DNA of 17,597 bases from Treponema sp. (GTDB lineage Bacteria; Spirochaetota; Spirochaetia; Treponematales; Breznakiellaceae): the NCBI GenBank assembly GCA_031275535.1, contig JAISOR010000072.1, positions 1 to 17,597 of the forward strand, written 5' to 3'. This document shows, in pieces, positions 8,462 to 14,844 of this stretch. Every line of letters begins with the position of its first letter. The first letter of the stretch is position 1. The translations under genes were made by a program, and so were the position numbers. Under the pieces are notes generated by a model, which saw nothing but the letters and a program-made list of their open reading frames with translations, was not told where the DNA came from and made no database searches.

Positions 8462-8478
8462 GTTAAAAGTTTTTTAAC
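8462..8478. repeat. 7-bp inverted repeat GTTAAAA-gtt-TTTTAAC upstream of the kinase gene
   Basis: Perfect arms at 8462-8468 and 8472-8478 are separated by 3 bases, 20 bp upstream of the kinase start codon and just outside its ribosome binding site. It could be an operator or a small leader hairpin. The AT-rich composition makes chance occurrence fairly likely. Confidence 0.35.
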
Positions 8479-8562
8479 AATTCACAAATCTCCGGAACGC
8501 TCCCTTCACATCCTTTCCCCGCCTTCCCCGGACCCGGAGGCCGGAATCTTAACGGGCTTCTG

Positions 8563-8590
8563 ATACTAAGGCTAGAAATCTTTCGTTGAA
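8563..8590 (-). promoter_or_regulatory. Candidate promoter for the kinase-HD-GYP operon
   Basis: On the minus strand, TTCAAC (8590-8585) and TAGTAT (8568-8563) are separated by 16 bases. An A/T tract at 8604-8626 lies immediately upstream of the -35, where an UP element would sit. The leader to the kinase ATG would be about 114 nt and would include the inverted repeat at 8462-8478. The hexamers are only moderate matches. The region 8443-8679 otherwise holds nothing I can assign. Confidence 0.35.
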
Positions 8591-8679
8591 CGGGATACAC
8601 CTAAAAAATAAAAAAAACAAAAATTTGAGGCGGTCCCCAGGCCCGTTAACCGGAATTTATCAGCCTTGGAGCCCCATTA

Positions 8680-8708
8680 TTGACTAAATTTCCCATATTC
8701 TGTATACT
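8680..8708 (+). promoter_or_regulatory. Strong sigma-70 promoter of the rpsP operon
   Basis: TTGACT (8680-8685) and TATACT (8703-8708) are exactly 17 bases apart and both are near consensus. The predicted start point is about 8715, giving a leader of about 120 nt before rpsP. This is the best promoter in the window and is placed to drive the long downstream gene string beginning with ribosomal protein S16. Confidence 0.75.
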
Positions 8709-8742
8709 TCTAATTCCATGCGCCATGAATTTGAGCGCCTAT

Positions 8743-8774
8743 AATGGCCAGGGGTCTGTCCGAGCCCTGCCATT
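8743..8774 (+). promoter_or_regulatory. Leader hairpin upstream of rpsP
   Basis: AATGGC(C)AGGG at 8743-8753 pairs with CCCTGCCATT at 8765-8774. This makes a 10-bp stem with a single bulged C and an 11-nt loop, inside the predicted rpsP leader. A second smaller hairpin (CCCC at 8798-8801 with GGGG at 8811-8814, extended by GC/GC) lies just before the AAGGAGG at 8823-8829. No T-run follows either, so they are not intrinsic terminators. A role in translational autoregulation of the ribosomal operon is inference. Confidence 0.45.
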
Positions 8775-8834
8775 GTGGAATACGAGTTAATCGGACTCCC
8801 CTGCCGCTGCGGGGGAAATCTGAAGGAGGACTTC

Positions 8835-9083
8835 ATGAGCGCCAGAATAAGGCTCAAGAAATTCGGAACTAAAAAACGCCCCTATTACCGTATCGTGGTT
8901 ATGGATATCCGGGCGCCCCGGGACGGGAAAACTCTTGAGGAGTTGGGCTACTATCATCCCATTGAAGCGGAGGACAAACAGATCGTTTTTGATGCGGATA
9001 AGGTAAAGGCCTGGCTGCAGAAGGGAGCCACCGTCAGCGATACGGTCCGCAGGATCCTGAATAAGAAGAATGTCTCCTTATAA
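8835..9083 (+). CDS. rpsP: 30S ribosomal protein S16
   Basis: S16 binds 16S rRNA early in 30S assembly. The 82-aa product has the family N-terminus (ARIRLKKFGTKKRPYYRIVV), then RDGKTLEELGYYHP and a C-terminal KAWLQKGATVSDTVRRIL, at normal length. The start was set at the ATG at 8835, where AAGGAGG is 5 bases upstream and the protein starts MSARIRLKKFG as in other S16 proteins. An in-frame start 60 bases earlier would add a 20-residue, cysteine-containing extension with no counterpart in the family. It is the first gene of the long plus-strand string, followed 32 bases later by khpA. Confidence 0.97.
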   Translation: MSARIRLKKFGTKKRPYYRIVVMDIRAPRDGKTLEELGYYHPIEAEDKQIVFDADKVKAWLQKGATVSDTVRRILNKKNVSL

Positions 9084-9115
9084 ATCTAATTTTTCCCAAC
9101 CTAAAGGAGTGCATG

Positions 9116-9349
9116 ATGGAAAAGGATCTGGTCGAATATATTGTCAAATCCCTGGTTGACGATCCCTCGTCGGTGGCGGTAAACGTCATTGAGGGGGAAA
9201 AATCCACTATTTTGGAACTGCGGGTGGCCTCTGATGACATCGGTAAGGTTATCGGTAAACATGGCCGTATTGCCAAGGCTATCAGGACCGTTCTGCAGGC
9301 GGCTACGGCGAAGAGCGGTAAACGGACGGTCCTGGAGATATTAGACTAG
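9116..9349 (+). CDS. khpA: KhpA, KH-domain RNA-binding protein
   Basis: This small RNA-binding protein (77 aa) is usually encoded between rpsP and rimM; in other bacteria it partners with KhpB/EloR and affects cell elongation and sRNA networks. The single KH domain shows the GxxG loop in GKVIGKHGRIAKAIRTVL. The N-terminus EKDLVEYIVKSLVD is typical. Two adjacent ATG codons occur at 9113 and 9116; AAAGGAG at 9103-9109 is 6 bases before the second and only 3 before the first, so the second is preferred. The position downstream of rpsP fits the conserved order. Confidence 0.95.
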   Translation: MEKDLVEYIVKSLVDDPSSVAVNVIEGEKSTILELRVASDDIGKVIGKHGRIAKAIRTVLQAATAKSGKRTVLEILD

Positions 9350-9358
9350 GGGTATCCC

Positions 9359-9883
9359 TTGACTGACCGGTTTGTGGTGGGGATCCTGGGGGCGCCCTTT
9401 GGCCTTAAGGGCTTTGTAAAGGTCCGGTCCCTTTCGGGGGAAACGGCGCATCTGGAACGGCTCCGGGCGGTTGTTCTTCGCCGGGGGAATGTGGAAACCC
9501 CCTATGAGGTGGAAGAAACCGCCCCTGCCGCGGCTTCCCTGGTGATGAAATTCAAGGGTATTGATACGCCGGAGGCTGCGAAGGCCCTGGGGGGCGCTGA
9601 ATTGATAAGCGGCAGAGCCCAGGCGGCCCCGCTTCAAGGGGACGAGTTTTACGTCGAGGACCTCCGGGGTATTACGGTGGTGGCCGGACCCATCGGACCC
9701 GATGGGTCCGGGGAACCCCTGGGGGAGATCCTGGATGTTATTGAAGGCGGCGGCGGGGATCTGATAGAGCTGGGCCTCCCCTCGGGGGAGCGGCGGCTTA
9801 TTCCCTTTCGAAAGGAATTCTTTGGGGATATCCTCCCGGAAAGCCGCAGGGCGGTACTTTTGGCGCCCTGGATTCTTGAATGA
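9359..9883 (+). CDS. rimM: 16S rRNA-processing protein RimM
   Basis: RimM assists 30S head maturation by binding S19 and 16S rRNA. The 174-aa product has the N-terminal RimM domain (TDRFVVGILGAPFGLKGFVK ... FKGIDTPEAAKALGG) and the C-terminal PRC-barrel part (PLGEILDVIEGGGGDLIELG ... RLIPF). The start is TTG at 9359, preceded by AGGGG 7 bases earlier that overlaps the khpA stop; no ATG exists in this part of the frame. Between the two domains (residues 109-118, GPIGPDGSG) there is a small extra loop whose DNA forms a perfect 12-bp hairpin. The stop codon overlaps the trmD start as ATGA, indicating coupling. Confidence 0.95.
   Translation: MTDRFVVGILGAPFGLKGFVKVRSLSGETAHLERLRAVVLRRGNVETPYEVEETAPAAASLVMKFKGIDTPEAAKALGGAELISGRAQAAPLQGDEFYVEDLRGITVVAGPIGPDGSGEPLGEILDVIEGGGGDLIELGLPSGERRLIPFRKEFFGDILPESRRAVLLAPWILE
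9684..9711 (+). repeat. Perfect 12-bp inverted repeat inside rimM
   Basis: CCGGACCCATCG at 9684-9695 and CGATGGGTCCGG at 9700-9711 are exact reverse complements around the tetraloop GACC. The element lies in the linker between the two RimM domains and encodes a Gly/Pro/Asp-rich loop. It has no T-run, so it is not a terminator. Confidence 0.85.
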
Positions 9884-10743
9884 CCTATACGGTACTTTCC
9901 CTTTTCCCGGAGATCACGGACGCCTATTTTTCCACCTCCATTATGGCCAAGGCCGTAAGCCGGGGAATTGTGGCCTACCGCCCGGTGAATATCCGGGACT
10001 TTGCCCGGGACAAACACAAAACCTGTGACGACGCCCCCTATGGCGGCGGGGCCGGGATGCTCATGCTGGCGGAACCCCTGGGGCTTGCCCTGGAATTTGC
10101 CGGCGCCCGGCGGCGTCCGTCTGCGCCGGAACCGGACGCCGGCCCCGGTCCGTCCGGGCCTGAGCCGGAAACCGGCGCTGGGGCCGGGCCAGGTCCCAAG
10201 CCGGACGCCGGCCCGGAGCCGGACGCCGGCCCGGGACCCCGGCCCAGGGTTATTTATCTAAGCCCCTCGGGCCGGCCCTTTACCCAGGGATTGGCCCAGG
10301 AGCTTGCCGGGGAAGAGGAGCTGATCCTCCTCTGCGGCCGTTACGAGGGGATCGATCAGCGCATCATCGACCTGTATGTGGACGATGAAGTATCCGTGGG
10401 GGATTATGTGCTTTCCTCCGGGGAAGTGGCGGCCCTGGCCGTGATCGACGCAACCTACCGCTTGGTGGATCAGGTAATTACCCCGGAATCCCTGGAGGAA
10501 GAGAGTTTTTCCGGCGGATTATTGGAATATCCCCAGTATACAAGGCCGGAAGTTTATGCTATGCTTCGAGTTCCGGACTTGTTGCTTTCGGGGCATCATG
10601 AAAACATACGGCGTTGGCGTCTTAGAAAACGGGTGGAAAAAACCCTCGCCCTGCGGCCAGATTTGATACGGCGGGGCGAAAGCTTAGGCCTCTTTGATGC
10701 GGAGACCCGTAAACTTATAGAAGAACTAGAGGGGGAGAAATGA
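9880..10743 (+). CDS. trmD: tRNA (guanine-N1)-methyltransferase TrmD with a low-complexity insertion
   Basis: TrmD methylates G37 of tRNAs using SAM and prevents +1 frameshifting. The 287-aa protein has the expected N-terminus ([10 protein letters not shown]), [13 protein letters not shown], the SAM-binding knot ([25 protein letters not shown]) and the C-terminal helices (YTRPEV ... [14 protein letters not shown]). All core motifs look intact. The protein is about 40 residues longer than usual because residues about 77-122, between LEFAGA and RVIYLSP, are a Pro/Gly/Ala/Glu/Asp-rich tract with repeated PEPDAGP-like units. The reading frame is continuous through it. The start overlaps the rimM stop (ATGA) and the stop overlaps the rplS start in the same way, so expression of the three is coupled. 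Confidence 0.95.
   Translation: MTYTVLSLFPEITDAYFSTSIMAKAVSRGIVAYRPVNIRDFARDKHKTCDDAPYGGGAGMLMLAEPLGLALEFAGARRRPSAPEPDAGPGPSGPEPETGAGAGPGPKPDAGPEPDAGPGPRPRVIYLSPSGRPFTQGLAQELAGEEELILLCGRYEGIDQRIIDLYVDDEVSVGDYVLSSGEVAALAVIDATYRLVDQVITPESLEEESFSGGLLEYPQYTRPEVYAMLRVPDLLLSGHHENIRRWRLRKRVEKTLALRPDLIRRGESLGLFDAETRKLIEELEGEK
10126..10245 (+). repeat. GC-rich degenerate tandem repeat inside trmD
   Basis: The tract encodes [13 protein letters not shown] units. The 14-mer CCGGACGCCGGCCC occurs exactly at 10132-10145, 10201-10214 and 10219-10232, with diverged copies between. Each contains the palindrome GCCGGC. The two last copies start 18 bp apart, a multiple of 3, so gain or loss of this unit keeps the frame open. 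Confidence 0.85.
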
Positions 10744-11162
10744 ACGAAATACGGGCGATTGAAGCCTCCCAGATGAAGGGTGAATTGGACCAATTCAAGG
10801 TCGGCGACACCGTAAAGGTCCATTTTAAAATTGTGGAGGGGAAAAACGAGCGGATCCAGGTCTACGAGGGCCTGGTTATTGCCATGAAAAATTCCCAGGT
10901 GGGCAAGACCTTTACGGTTAGAAAAAATTCCTACGGAGTGGGGGTTGAACGGATCTTCCCCCTCCACTCCCCCCGGATTGCCCGGGTGGAATTGATGCGC
11001 CCCGGCAAGGTTCGCCGGGCCAAGTTGTACTATATCCGGGATAAGATCGGCAAGGCCGCCAAGATCAAGGAACTTATCAGCAGGAAAAAGCCCCAGGCAA
11101 AGGCCGTTTCCGCGGCCGTCCCGGCGGATACCGGGGCAGCCGCCGGGGCGGTTACGGAATGA
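10740..11162 (+). CDS. rplS: 50S ribosomal protein L19 with C-terminal extension
   Basis: L19 sits at the 30S-50S interface. The core is typical: [55 protein letters not shown] and [18 protein letters not shown]. At 140 aa it exceeds the usual 115-120; the extra C-terminal stretch (about 118-140) is Ala/Val/Lys-rich low-complexity sequence ending AAAGAVTE. The GGGGGAG ribosome binding site lies inside the end of trmD, and the start ATG overlaps the trmD stop. It closes the conserved rpsP-khpA-rimM-trmD-rplS block. A 102-bp gap without a clear terminator follows. Confidence 0.96.
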   Translation: MNEIRAIEASQMKGELDQFKVGDTVKVHFKIVEGKNERIQVYEGLVIAMKNSQVGKTFTVRKNSYGVGVERIFPLHSPRIARVELMRPGKVRRAKLYYIRDKIGKAAKIKELISRKKPQAKAVSAAVPADTGAAAGAVTE

Positions 11163-11264
11163 ACCTCCCCGCCGCAGGCCTCTCCCGCGCAAGCGCGATC
11201 TTGGGTATTAGACCCCGGGGCGAATAAATTCCGCCGCTGAGTTTTTGCCCATGGAGTTTCCTGC

Positions 11265-12383
11265 ATGAGGCTTAGGCCTCCGGACGCTGCCGGTAAACCG
11301 GGGAACACTCCGCCCGCTTCGTCTCTGAAACAGGGCAGGAACCTTCCTGCCGAAGGCGGAAAGGTTCCTGCCGCTATGCCGGAGACGCGGTCCGGGGAAA
11401 AGCCCCCTCCGGGGCCGGCCCCGCGGGCAGAGCCGGGGGGATCTCCCCAGGCGGGAACAGCCCAGCCTGGCCCTTTGCGGGCAGAAATCGGGGCGGGGAC
11501 CGGGGAAAAGGCCGGGGGGCTATTTTTTTCACCCAATCCCCCGCAAACAACGCCCCAGGAGGGGCTTAAACAACTGGCCCTGAGCCTGGGATTACCCCAG
11601 GATACGCTGTCAACCGCCCTTTTGGCCTTTGGCCGGTACTTTTCACTTCCCCTGGAACCGGATCTCTTGTTGCAACTCCGCAGGAATGTGCTTTCCCTCA
11701 TGGAAAACCGGGCCTTAAAATTTTCGTCCTCAAAAACCCTGCGGGATGCGGCTGTCCTGGCCTCGGTGGCCGCGGCGGATAAGGGGCTCGGCCTCAGCCT
11801 CGAAACCCTGGAGAATTATGCGGAGGCCATTGATCCCGGCGGAGCCCAGGCGGAAGGCCGGGAGCCCCCGGGGGATAGGGGGGAGGACCATAAACAGCGG
11901 CAGAGGCCCCAGGCCGATGATGCCCCGGAGCCTGAAGATATCCGGCAAAAAGCTGCGGAAATTGAAGCAAACAGGCCCTTCCTGGGCATATTAAATAAGA
12001 TTCCCGGCAAAAATGGGCAGCGGTGGATAGTCCTTCCCTTTATTTTTGCCTTTGAAGGTGTTGAATTTAGGGTTTCAATGAGAATATTATTAAAAGAGAA
12101 TACAATCTCTGAAAATAATGTAGAACGTTTGGCGGTAGATGTGTCTTCCGAAAGCCGCCGCTGGTTATTTACGATTGACAAGCCGGGGACGCCGGAAGCC
12201 CGGGTGGATATCAGCGTCTACCCTCCTCCGAAAGGGGGCCCCTTGGCCGCCCTGGAAGGGGAAATTCGGGAACTTGTAAGGGACTTTGCGGGGGAAATAA
12301 GGCTCCGGAACCACAGGGAGGCGCCGCCCTTTGGCGCGGATAGCAGAAATGAAGTCTTGCTATCGGTAAATGAAGAGGTGTAA
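11265..12383 (+). CDS. FliK/YlqG-like hypothetical protein
   Basis: The 372-aa protein has a disordered Pro/Gly/Ala-rich N-terminus (1-95), a helical middle (FSPNPPQ ... LENYAEAID), a charged linker (about 190-235) and a folded C-terminal domain (WIVLPFIFAFEGVEFRVSM ... RWLFTIDKPGTPEARVDISV ... LRNHRE). That plan, disordered N-terminus plus C-terminal hook-length-control-like domain, resembles FliK relatives. The position supports this: it lies between rplS and a small FlhB-C protein, as ylqG does upstream of ylqH in Bacillus. No sequence motif makes this definite, so the FliK link is inference from context and layout. The start ATG has GGAG 8 bases upstream; an in-frame TGA at 11238 limits any extension. 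The 3' end overlaps the next gene by 14 bases. Confidence 0.6.
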   Translation: MRLRPPDAAGKPGNTPPASSLKQGRNLPAEGGKVPAAMPETRSGEKPPPGPAPRAEPGGSPQAGTAQPGPLRAEIGAGTGEKAGGLFFSPNPPQTTPQEGLKQLALSLGLPQDTLSTALLAFGRYFSLPLEPDLLLQLRRNVLSLMENRALKFSSSKTLRDAAVLASVAAADKGLGLSLETLENYAEAIDPGGAQAEGREPPGDRGEDHKQRQRPQADDAPEPEDIRQKAAEIEANRPFLGILNKIPGKNGQRWIVLPFIFAFEGVEFRVSMRILLKENTISENNVERLAVDVSSESRRWLFTIDKPGTPEARVDISVYPPPKGGPLAALEGEIRELVRDFAGEIRLRNHREAPPFGADSRNEVLLSVNEEV

Positions 12384-12636
12384 CATAAAAGGAAAGAAAG
12401 CTTCAGCTATCTCGTACTCTCCGGGGGATTCCGCACCGTTGCTTCTTGCGTCGGGGAGGGATAGGGAGGCTGAGCGTCTTATTGCGCTTGCCCGGGATGC
12501 AGGAATAACCATAGTGGAGGAGCCGGTCCTGGCGGCATTGCTTGACGCCACTAAGACGGGCGATTATATCCCGGTCTGGTGTTGGGAAGCGGCTGCAAAG
12601 ATATTAGCCTTTGTATTCGCGAAGGAAAGGGAATGA
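12370..12636 (+). CDS. FlhB C-terminal domain protein (FlhX/YlqH-like export switch)
   Basis: The 88-aa protein corresponds to the cytoplasmic C-terminal domain of FlhB/YscU-type export switch proteins without the membrane part. Family features are KASAISYSPGDSAPLLLASG near the start, the helix REAERLIALARDAGITIVEEP, LAALL and the ending AAKILAFVF. The autocleavage NPTH motif of full FlhB lies before this region and is absent. In other bacteria such stand-alone proteins can partly replace the FlhB C-terminus; whether it acts in flagellar export here is inference. The ATG overlaps the upstream gene and no good ribosome binding site is seen, so translation is probably coupled. Its stop overlaps the next start (ATGA). 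Confidence 0.85.
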   Translation: MKRCNIKGKKASAISYSPGDSAPLLLASGRDREAERLIALARDAGITIVEEPVLAALLDATKTGDYIPVWCWEAAAKILAFVFAKERE

Positions 12637-13829
12637 AGAAAATAACGGTGCAATCTTTACGGGCCGGATTAGTTTTTTCTCAACCTGTATATATTGAGGG
12701 AAATAATCTTCTTGTGCCCGCCGGGATAGCTATTCGAAAAAAGGACATAGAGCGGCTCAATTCCTGGGGGATAGAGAACGTTGAAACCGAGGGGGATATC
12801 GTTACTCCGGCCCCTGCTCCCGCTCCCGCTGGGGGAAACGCGGCCCCGGCCAATACCGTTCCGGAGAGCGTAAAAAAGGCCTCCCCCCAAAAGGCGCTTT
12901 CCCTTACGGAGGTCAAGGAAAATAAGGGCGCTTACCGTAGTTATGTTGATCTTATCGAGCGGCTCGACGCGGTTTTTTTTAATATCGCCTCCGGGGTTTC
13001 TGTGGAAATCCGGTCCATAGATAATATTACCGGCCGGCTGATCCAGGCGGTTCGGGAACAGCGGGACAGCATCATAGGGTTTATCCTTGGCGGGGAGGTA
13101 TCCGGCCATGAGCAGGCCAAGAGTTCGGTAAATACCGCCATCCTTGCATCCCTTATCTCCCTGGAACTCCGTTTTTTAAATCATAAGATAATGCAGGTTG
13201 TTACCGGCGCCCTGCTTCATGATGTGGGGATGCTCCGGCTTCCCAAGGACATTCTGGACAAAAGGGGAGGGCTTTCGGATGCGGAATTACAGCGCATGCA
13301 GGCCCATCCCCTGTATGGCTATAAAATAATCTGTAAAGAACTATTGTACCCCGAAGACGTGGGAATTATCGCCCTGCAGCACCATGAACGATGGGATGGG
13401 GAAGGGTATCCCCGGCGGCTTTCCGGCATAGAGATAGACATGGGGGCCCGGATCGTGTCCGTGGCGGATGCCTTTGAGGCTATGGTTAGCGAAAAACCCT
13501 ACCGGAATTCCATGATGGGGTATCAGGCCATGAAGAACCTGCTCTCCGATAATTCCCGGCGTTTTGATCCCGATGTTCTCAAGGCCTTTATCCAGACCAT
13601 GGGCATTTATCCTATCGGCTCTATCATCCTGTTGAATAACGGTTCCATTGCCCGGGTGGTGGAAGTCCAGGGGGACGCCCCCCTGCGGCCAAAGATCTGC
13701 ATTTTAATAGATGAATTTGGCAAGGTATACGAGCAGGGCCAGGGGGATATTATCGACCTCCTGGCGGAAAAAAGCCTTTTTATAGCCCGGGCCATAGATC
13801 CCAAGGAGTTTGCAAAAAACGGTGTCTAA
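12633..13829 (+). CDS. HD-GYP domain protein with N-terminal DUF3391-like region
   Basis: The 398-aa, apparently cytoplasmic protein starts with a DUF3391-like segment (KKITVQSLRAGLVFSQPVY, LVPAGIAIRKKDIERLNSWG). A PAPAPAPA linker (59-66) and then an HD-GYP domain follow: H159 in SGHEQAKSSV, H196-D197 in LLHDVGM, HH at 250-251 and DGEGYPRRL (255-263). The C-terminal part (YPIGSIILLNNGSIARVV) is a small domain common after this HD-GYP type. The Lys of the usual HDxGK is Met200 here, while the other HD-GYP protein in the window keeps it, so catalytic competence is less certain. The ATG at 12633 was chosen because AAGGAAAGG precedes it and it overlaps the upstream stop; the longer frame from 12579 runs inside flhX-like coding sequence. 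Confidence 0.92.
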   Translation: MKKITVQSLRAGLVFSQPVYIEGNNLLVPAGIAIRKKDIERLNSWGIENVETEGDIVTPAPAPAPAGGNAAPANTVPESVKKASPQKALSLTEVKENKGAYRSYVDLIERLDAVFFNIASGVSVEIRSIDNITGRLIQAVREQRDSIIGFILGGEVSGHEQAKSSVNTAILASLISLELRFLNHKIMQVVTGALLHDVGMLRLPKDILDKRGGLSDAELQRMQAHPLYGYKIICKELLYPEDVGIIALQHHERWDGEGYPRRLSGIEIDMGARIVSVADAFEAMVSEKPYRNSMMGYQAMKNLLSDNSRRFDPDVLKAFIQTMGIYPIGSIILLNNGSIARVVEVQGDAPLRPKICILIDEFGKVYEQGQGDIIDLLAEKSLFIARAIDPKEFAKNGV

Positions 13830-14175
13830 GACCGGCATTGGGCGGGAGGGGGAAAAGCAGGCTGCGGCGGTATTGGAAGGCGCGGGGATGCGGATAATTG
13901 CCCGGAATGTCCGTTCCGGGAGGGGCGAAATCGATATTGTTGCCCTGGATGGGGATACCATCGTATTTGTGGAGGTAAAAACCTGGGCGGCCTATGGCAT
14001 CGAGGAGCTGCGTTTTGGAATAGATAGAAAAAAACAGCGAAGAATAATAGAAACCGCTAAGTATTTTCTTTCTGTGCATCGAGAATATAATTGTATGGCT
14101 GTTCGATTCGACGTTGTGTTTATAGGCCCGGAATCTGTTACCCATCTTGCATCGGCGTTTATGGAGCGTGTATGA
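13822..14175 (+). CDS. YraN/UPF0102 family nuclease-like protein
   Basis: The 117-aa protein shows the family pattern KTGIGREGEKQAAAVLEGAG, ARNVRSGRGEIDIVALDGD and IVFVEVKTW. The Asp of GEID and the ExK of EVK resemble a restriction-endonuclease-like active site. The cellular role of the family is not established. The start is uncertain: GTG at 13822 gives a family-like N-terminus (MSKTGIGREGEKQ) but lies 13 bases after AAGGAG (13803-13808), whereas TTG at 13810 almost touches that site. Both overlap the end of the HD-GYP gene. Its stop overlaps the next start by ATGA. Confidence 0.9.
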   Translation: MSKTGIGREGEKQAAAVLEGAGMRIIARNVRSGRGEIDIVALDGDTIVFVEVKTWAAYGIEELRFGIDRKKQRRIIETAKYFLSVHREYNCMAVRFDVVFIGPESVTHLASAFMERV

Positions 14176-14363
14176 TTATGGTTCATGTGGAGAACCAGAG
14201 GGAATCCTCGAAATTAAGAATAGAAAGGTTGAAGGAAAAGATAAACAACGAAGATTATCTTTATGAGGCAATTCAAAGGATCGCCCAGATCCTGAGCAAC
14301 GAAATTCTTGGTATTCCACAGGGAGGATCGCGTTATGAACGGCAACGGAAAGGGAGGAAGTAA
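14172..14363 (+). CDS. Small hypothetical helical protein
   Basis: The 63-aa product is mostly charged and helical (ESSKLRIERLKEKINNEDYL, YEAIQRIAQILSNEIL) with a basic tail (RYERQRKGRK). I do not recognise a family. Coding status is supported by GGAG 5 bases before the ATG, an ATGA overlap with the yraN-like stop, and a 29-base overlap with the following gene. The longer frame from 14091 runs through yraN-like coding sequence and has Cys-rich shadow content, so the start at 14172 is preferred. Confidence 0.65.
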   Translation: MIMVHVENQRESSKLRIERLKEKINNEDYLYEAIQRIAQILSNEILGIPQGGSRYERQRKGRK

Positions 14364-14844
14364 CCGCCGGGGATACCGGCGCCGGGAACGGGATAGGGAG
14401 AAGGATAATTGGGCAAGGGACAACAAAAAAAAGGCCGATTTTGTCCCCCGGTATGATAAAAACCGGGGCCTTATTTACGATAGGCCTAAATGGACGGCCC
14501 CTAAACTTTCAACAGACCCGATTCCGGCCCCGGATTGCCCCTATTGCGGAAAACCGATCAGGGATCTTTCCGCGGCGTTCTCGGATAGGAGTTCCGGCGC
14601 GGCGGTCCATTTTGATTGTGTAATCGCCAGACTTGCCGAAAACGAGATTCTGCAAAAGGGAGACGCCATTACCTATATTGGAGGAGGCCGGTTTGGGATA
14701 GTTCACTTTAATAATCCTTCGGATTTCCAGGGACGGTCTTCGGATCCTCGCAAATTTACTATAAAAAAGATTTTCGAGTGGGAAGACAAGGAAAACAGAG
14801 CCGAATGGCGTAAATCCATAGCCGATCATTATTCTTTAACATAA
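14335..14844 (+). CDS. Hypothetical protein with basic N-terminus and likely zinc site
   Basis: The 169-aa protein begins with about 35 residues rich in Arg, Lys, Gly and Asp (RRGYRRRERDREKDN), then a segment with CPYCGKPI (Cys68, Cys71) and VHFDC (His92, Cys95). These give a CxxC plus HxxC set that could bind one zinc. The rest (GDAITYIGGGRFGIVHF, FTIKKIFEWEDKENRAEWR) looks like a small beta-rich domain. I do not recognise a named family. The basic tail plus zinc ribbon would suit nucleic-acid or ribosome binding, but this is inference. GGGAGG lies 8 bases before the ATG at 14335, and the stop TAA overlaps the next ATG by one base. Confidence 0.75.
   Translation: MNGNGKGGSNRRGYRRRERDREKDNWARDNKKKADFVPRYDKNRGLIYDRPKWTAPKLSTDPIPAPDCPYCGKPIRDLSAAFSDRSSGAAVHFDCVIARLAENEILQKGDAITYIGGGRFGIVHFNNPSDFQGRSSDPRKFTIKKIFEWEDKENRAEWRKSIADHYSLT

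Noticed and set aside
8740..8745. Consensus TATAAT as a second rpsP promoter
   Set aside because: No acceptable -35 lies 15-19 bases upstream, and it is at the edge of the leader hairpin downstream of a better promoter.
10001..10261. Second open frame across the trmD repeat tract
   Set aside because: A by-product of the GC-rich repeat; the TrmD frame continues intact on both sides with conserved motifs.
11163..11264. Gap after rplS checked for RNA genes, terminator or promoter
   Set aside because: It contains a small CGC-GCAA-GCG hairpin and CCCCGGGG, but nothing strong enough to call.
11030..11701. Minus-strand open frame spanning the rplS-FliK-like gap
   Set aside because: It overlaps two plus-strand genes and has low-complexity composition without a convincing ribosome binding site.
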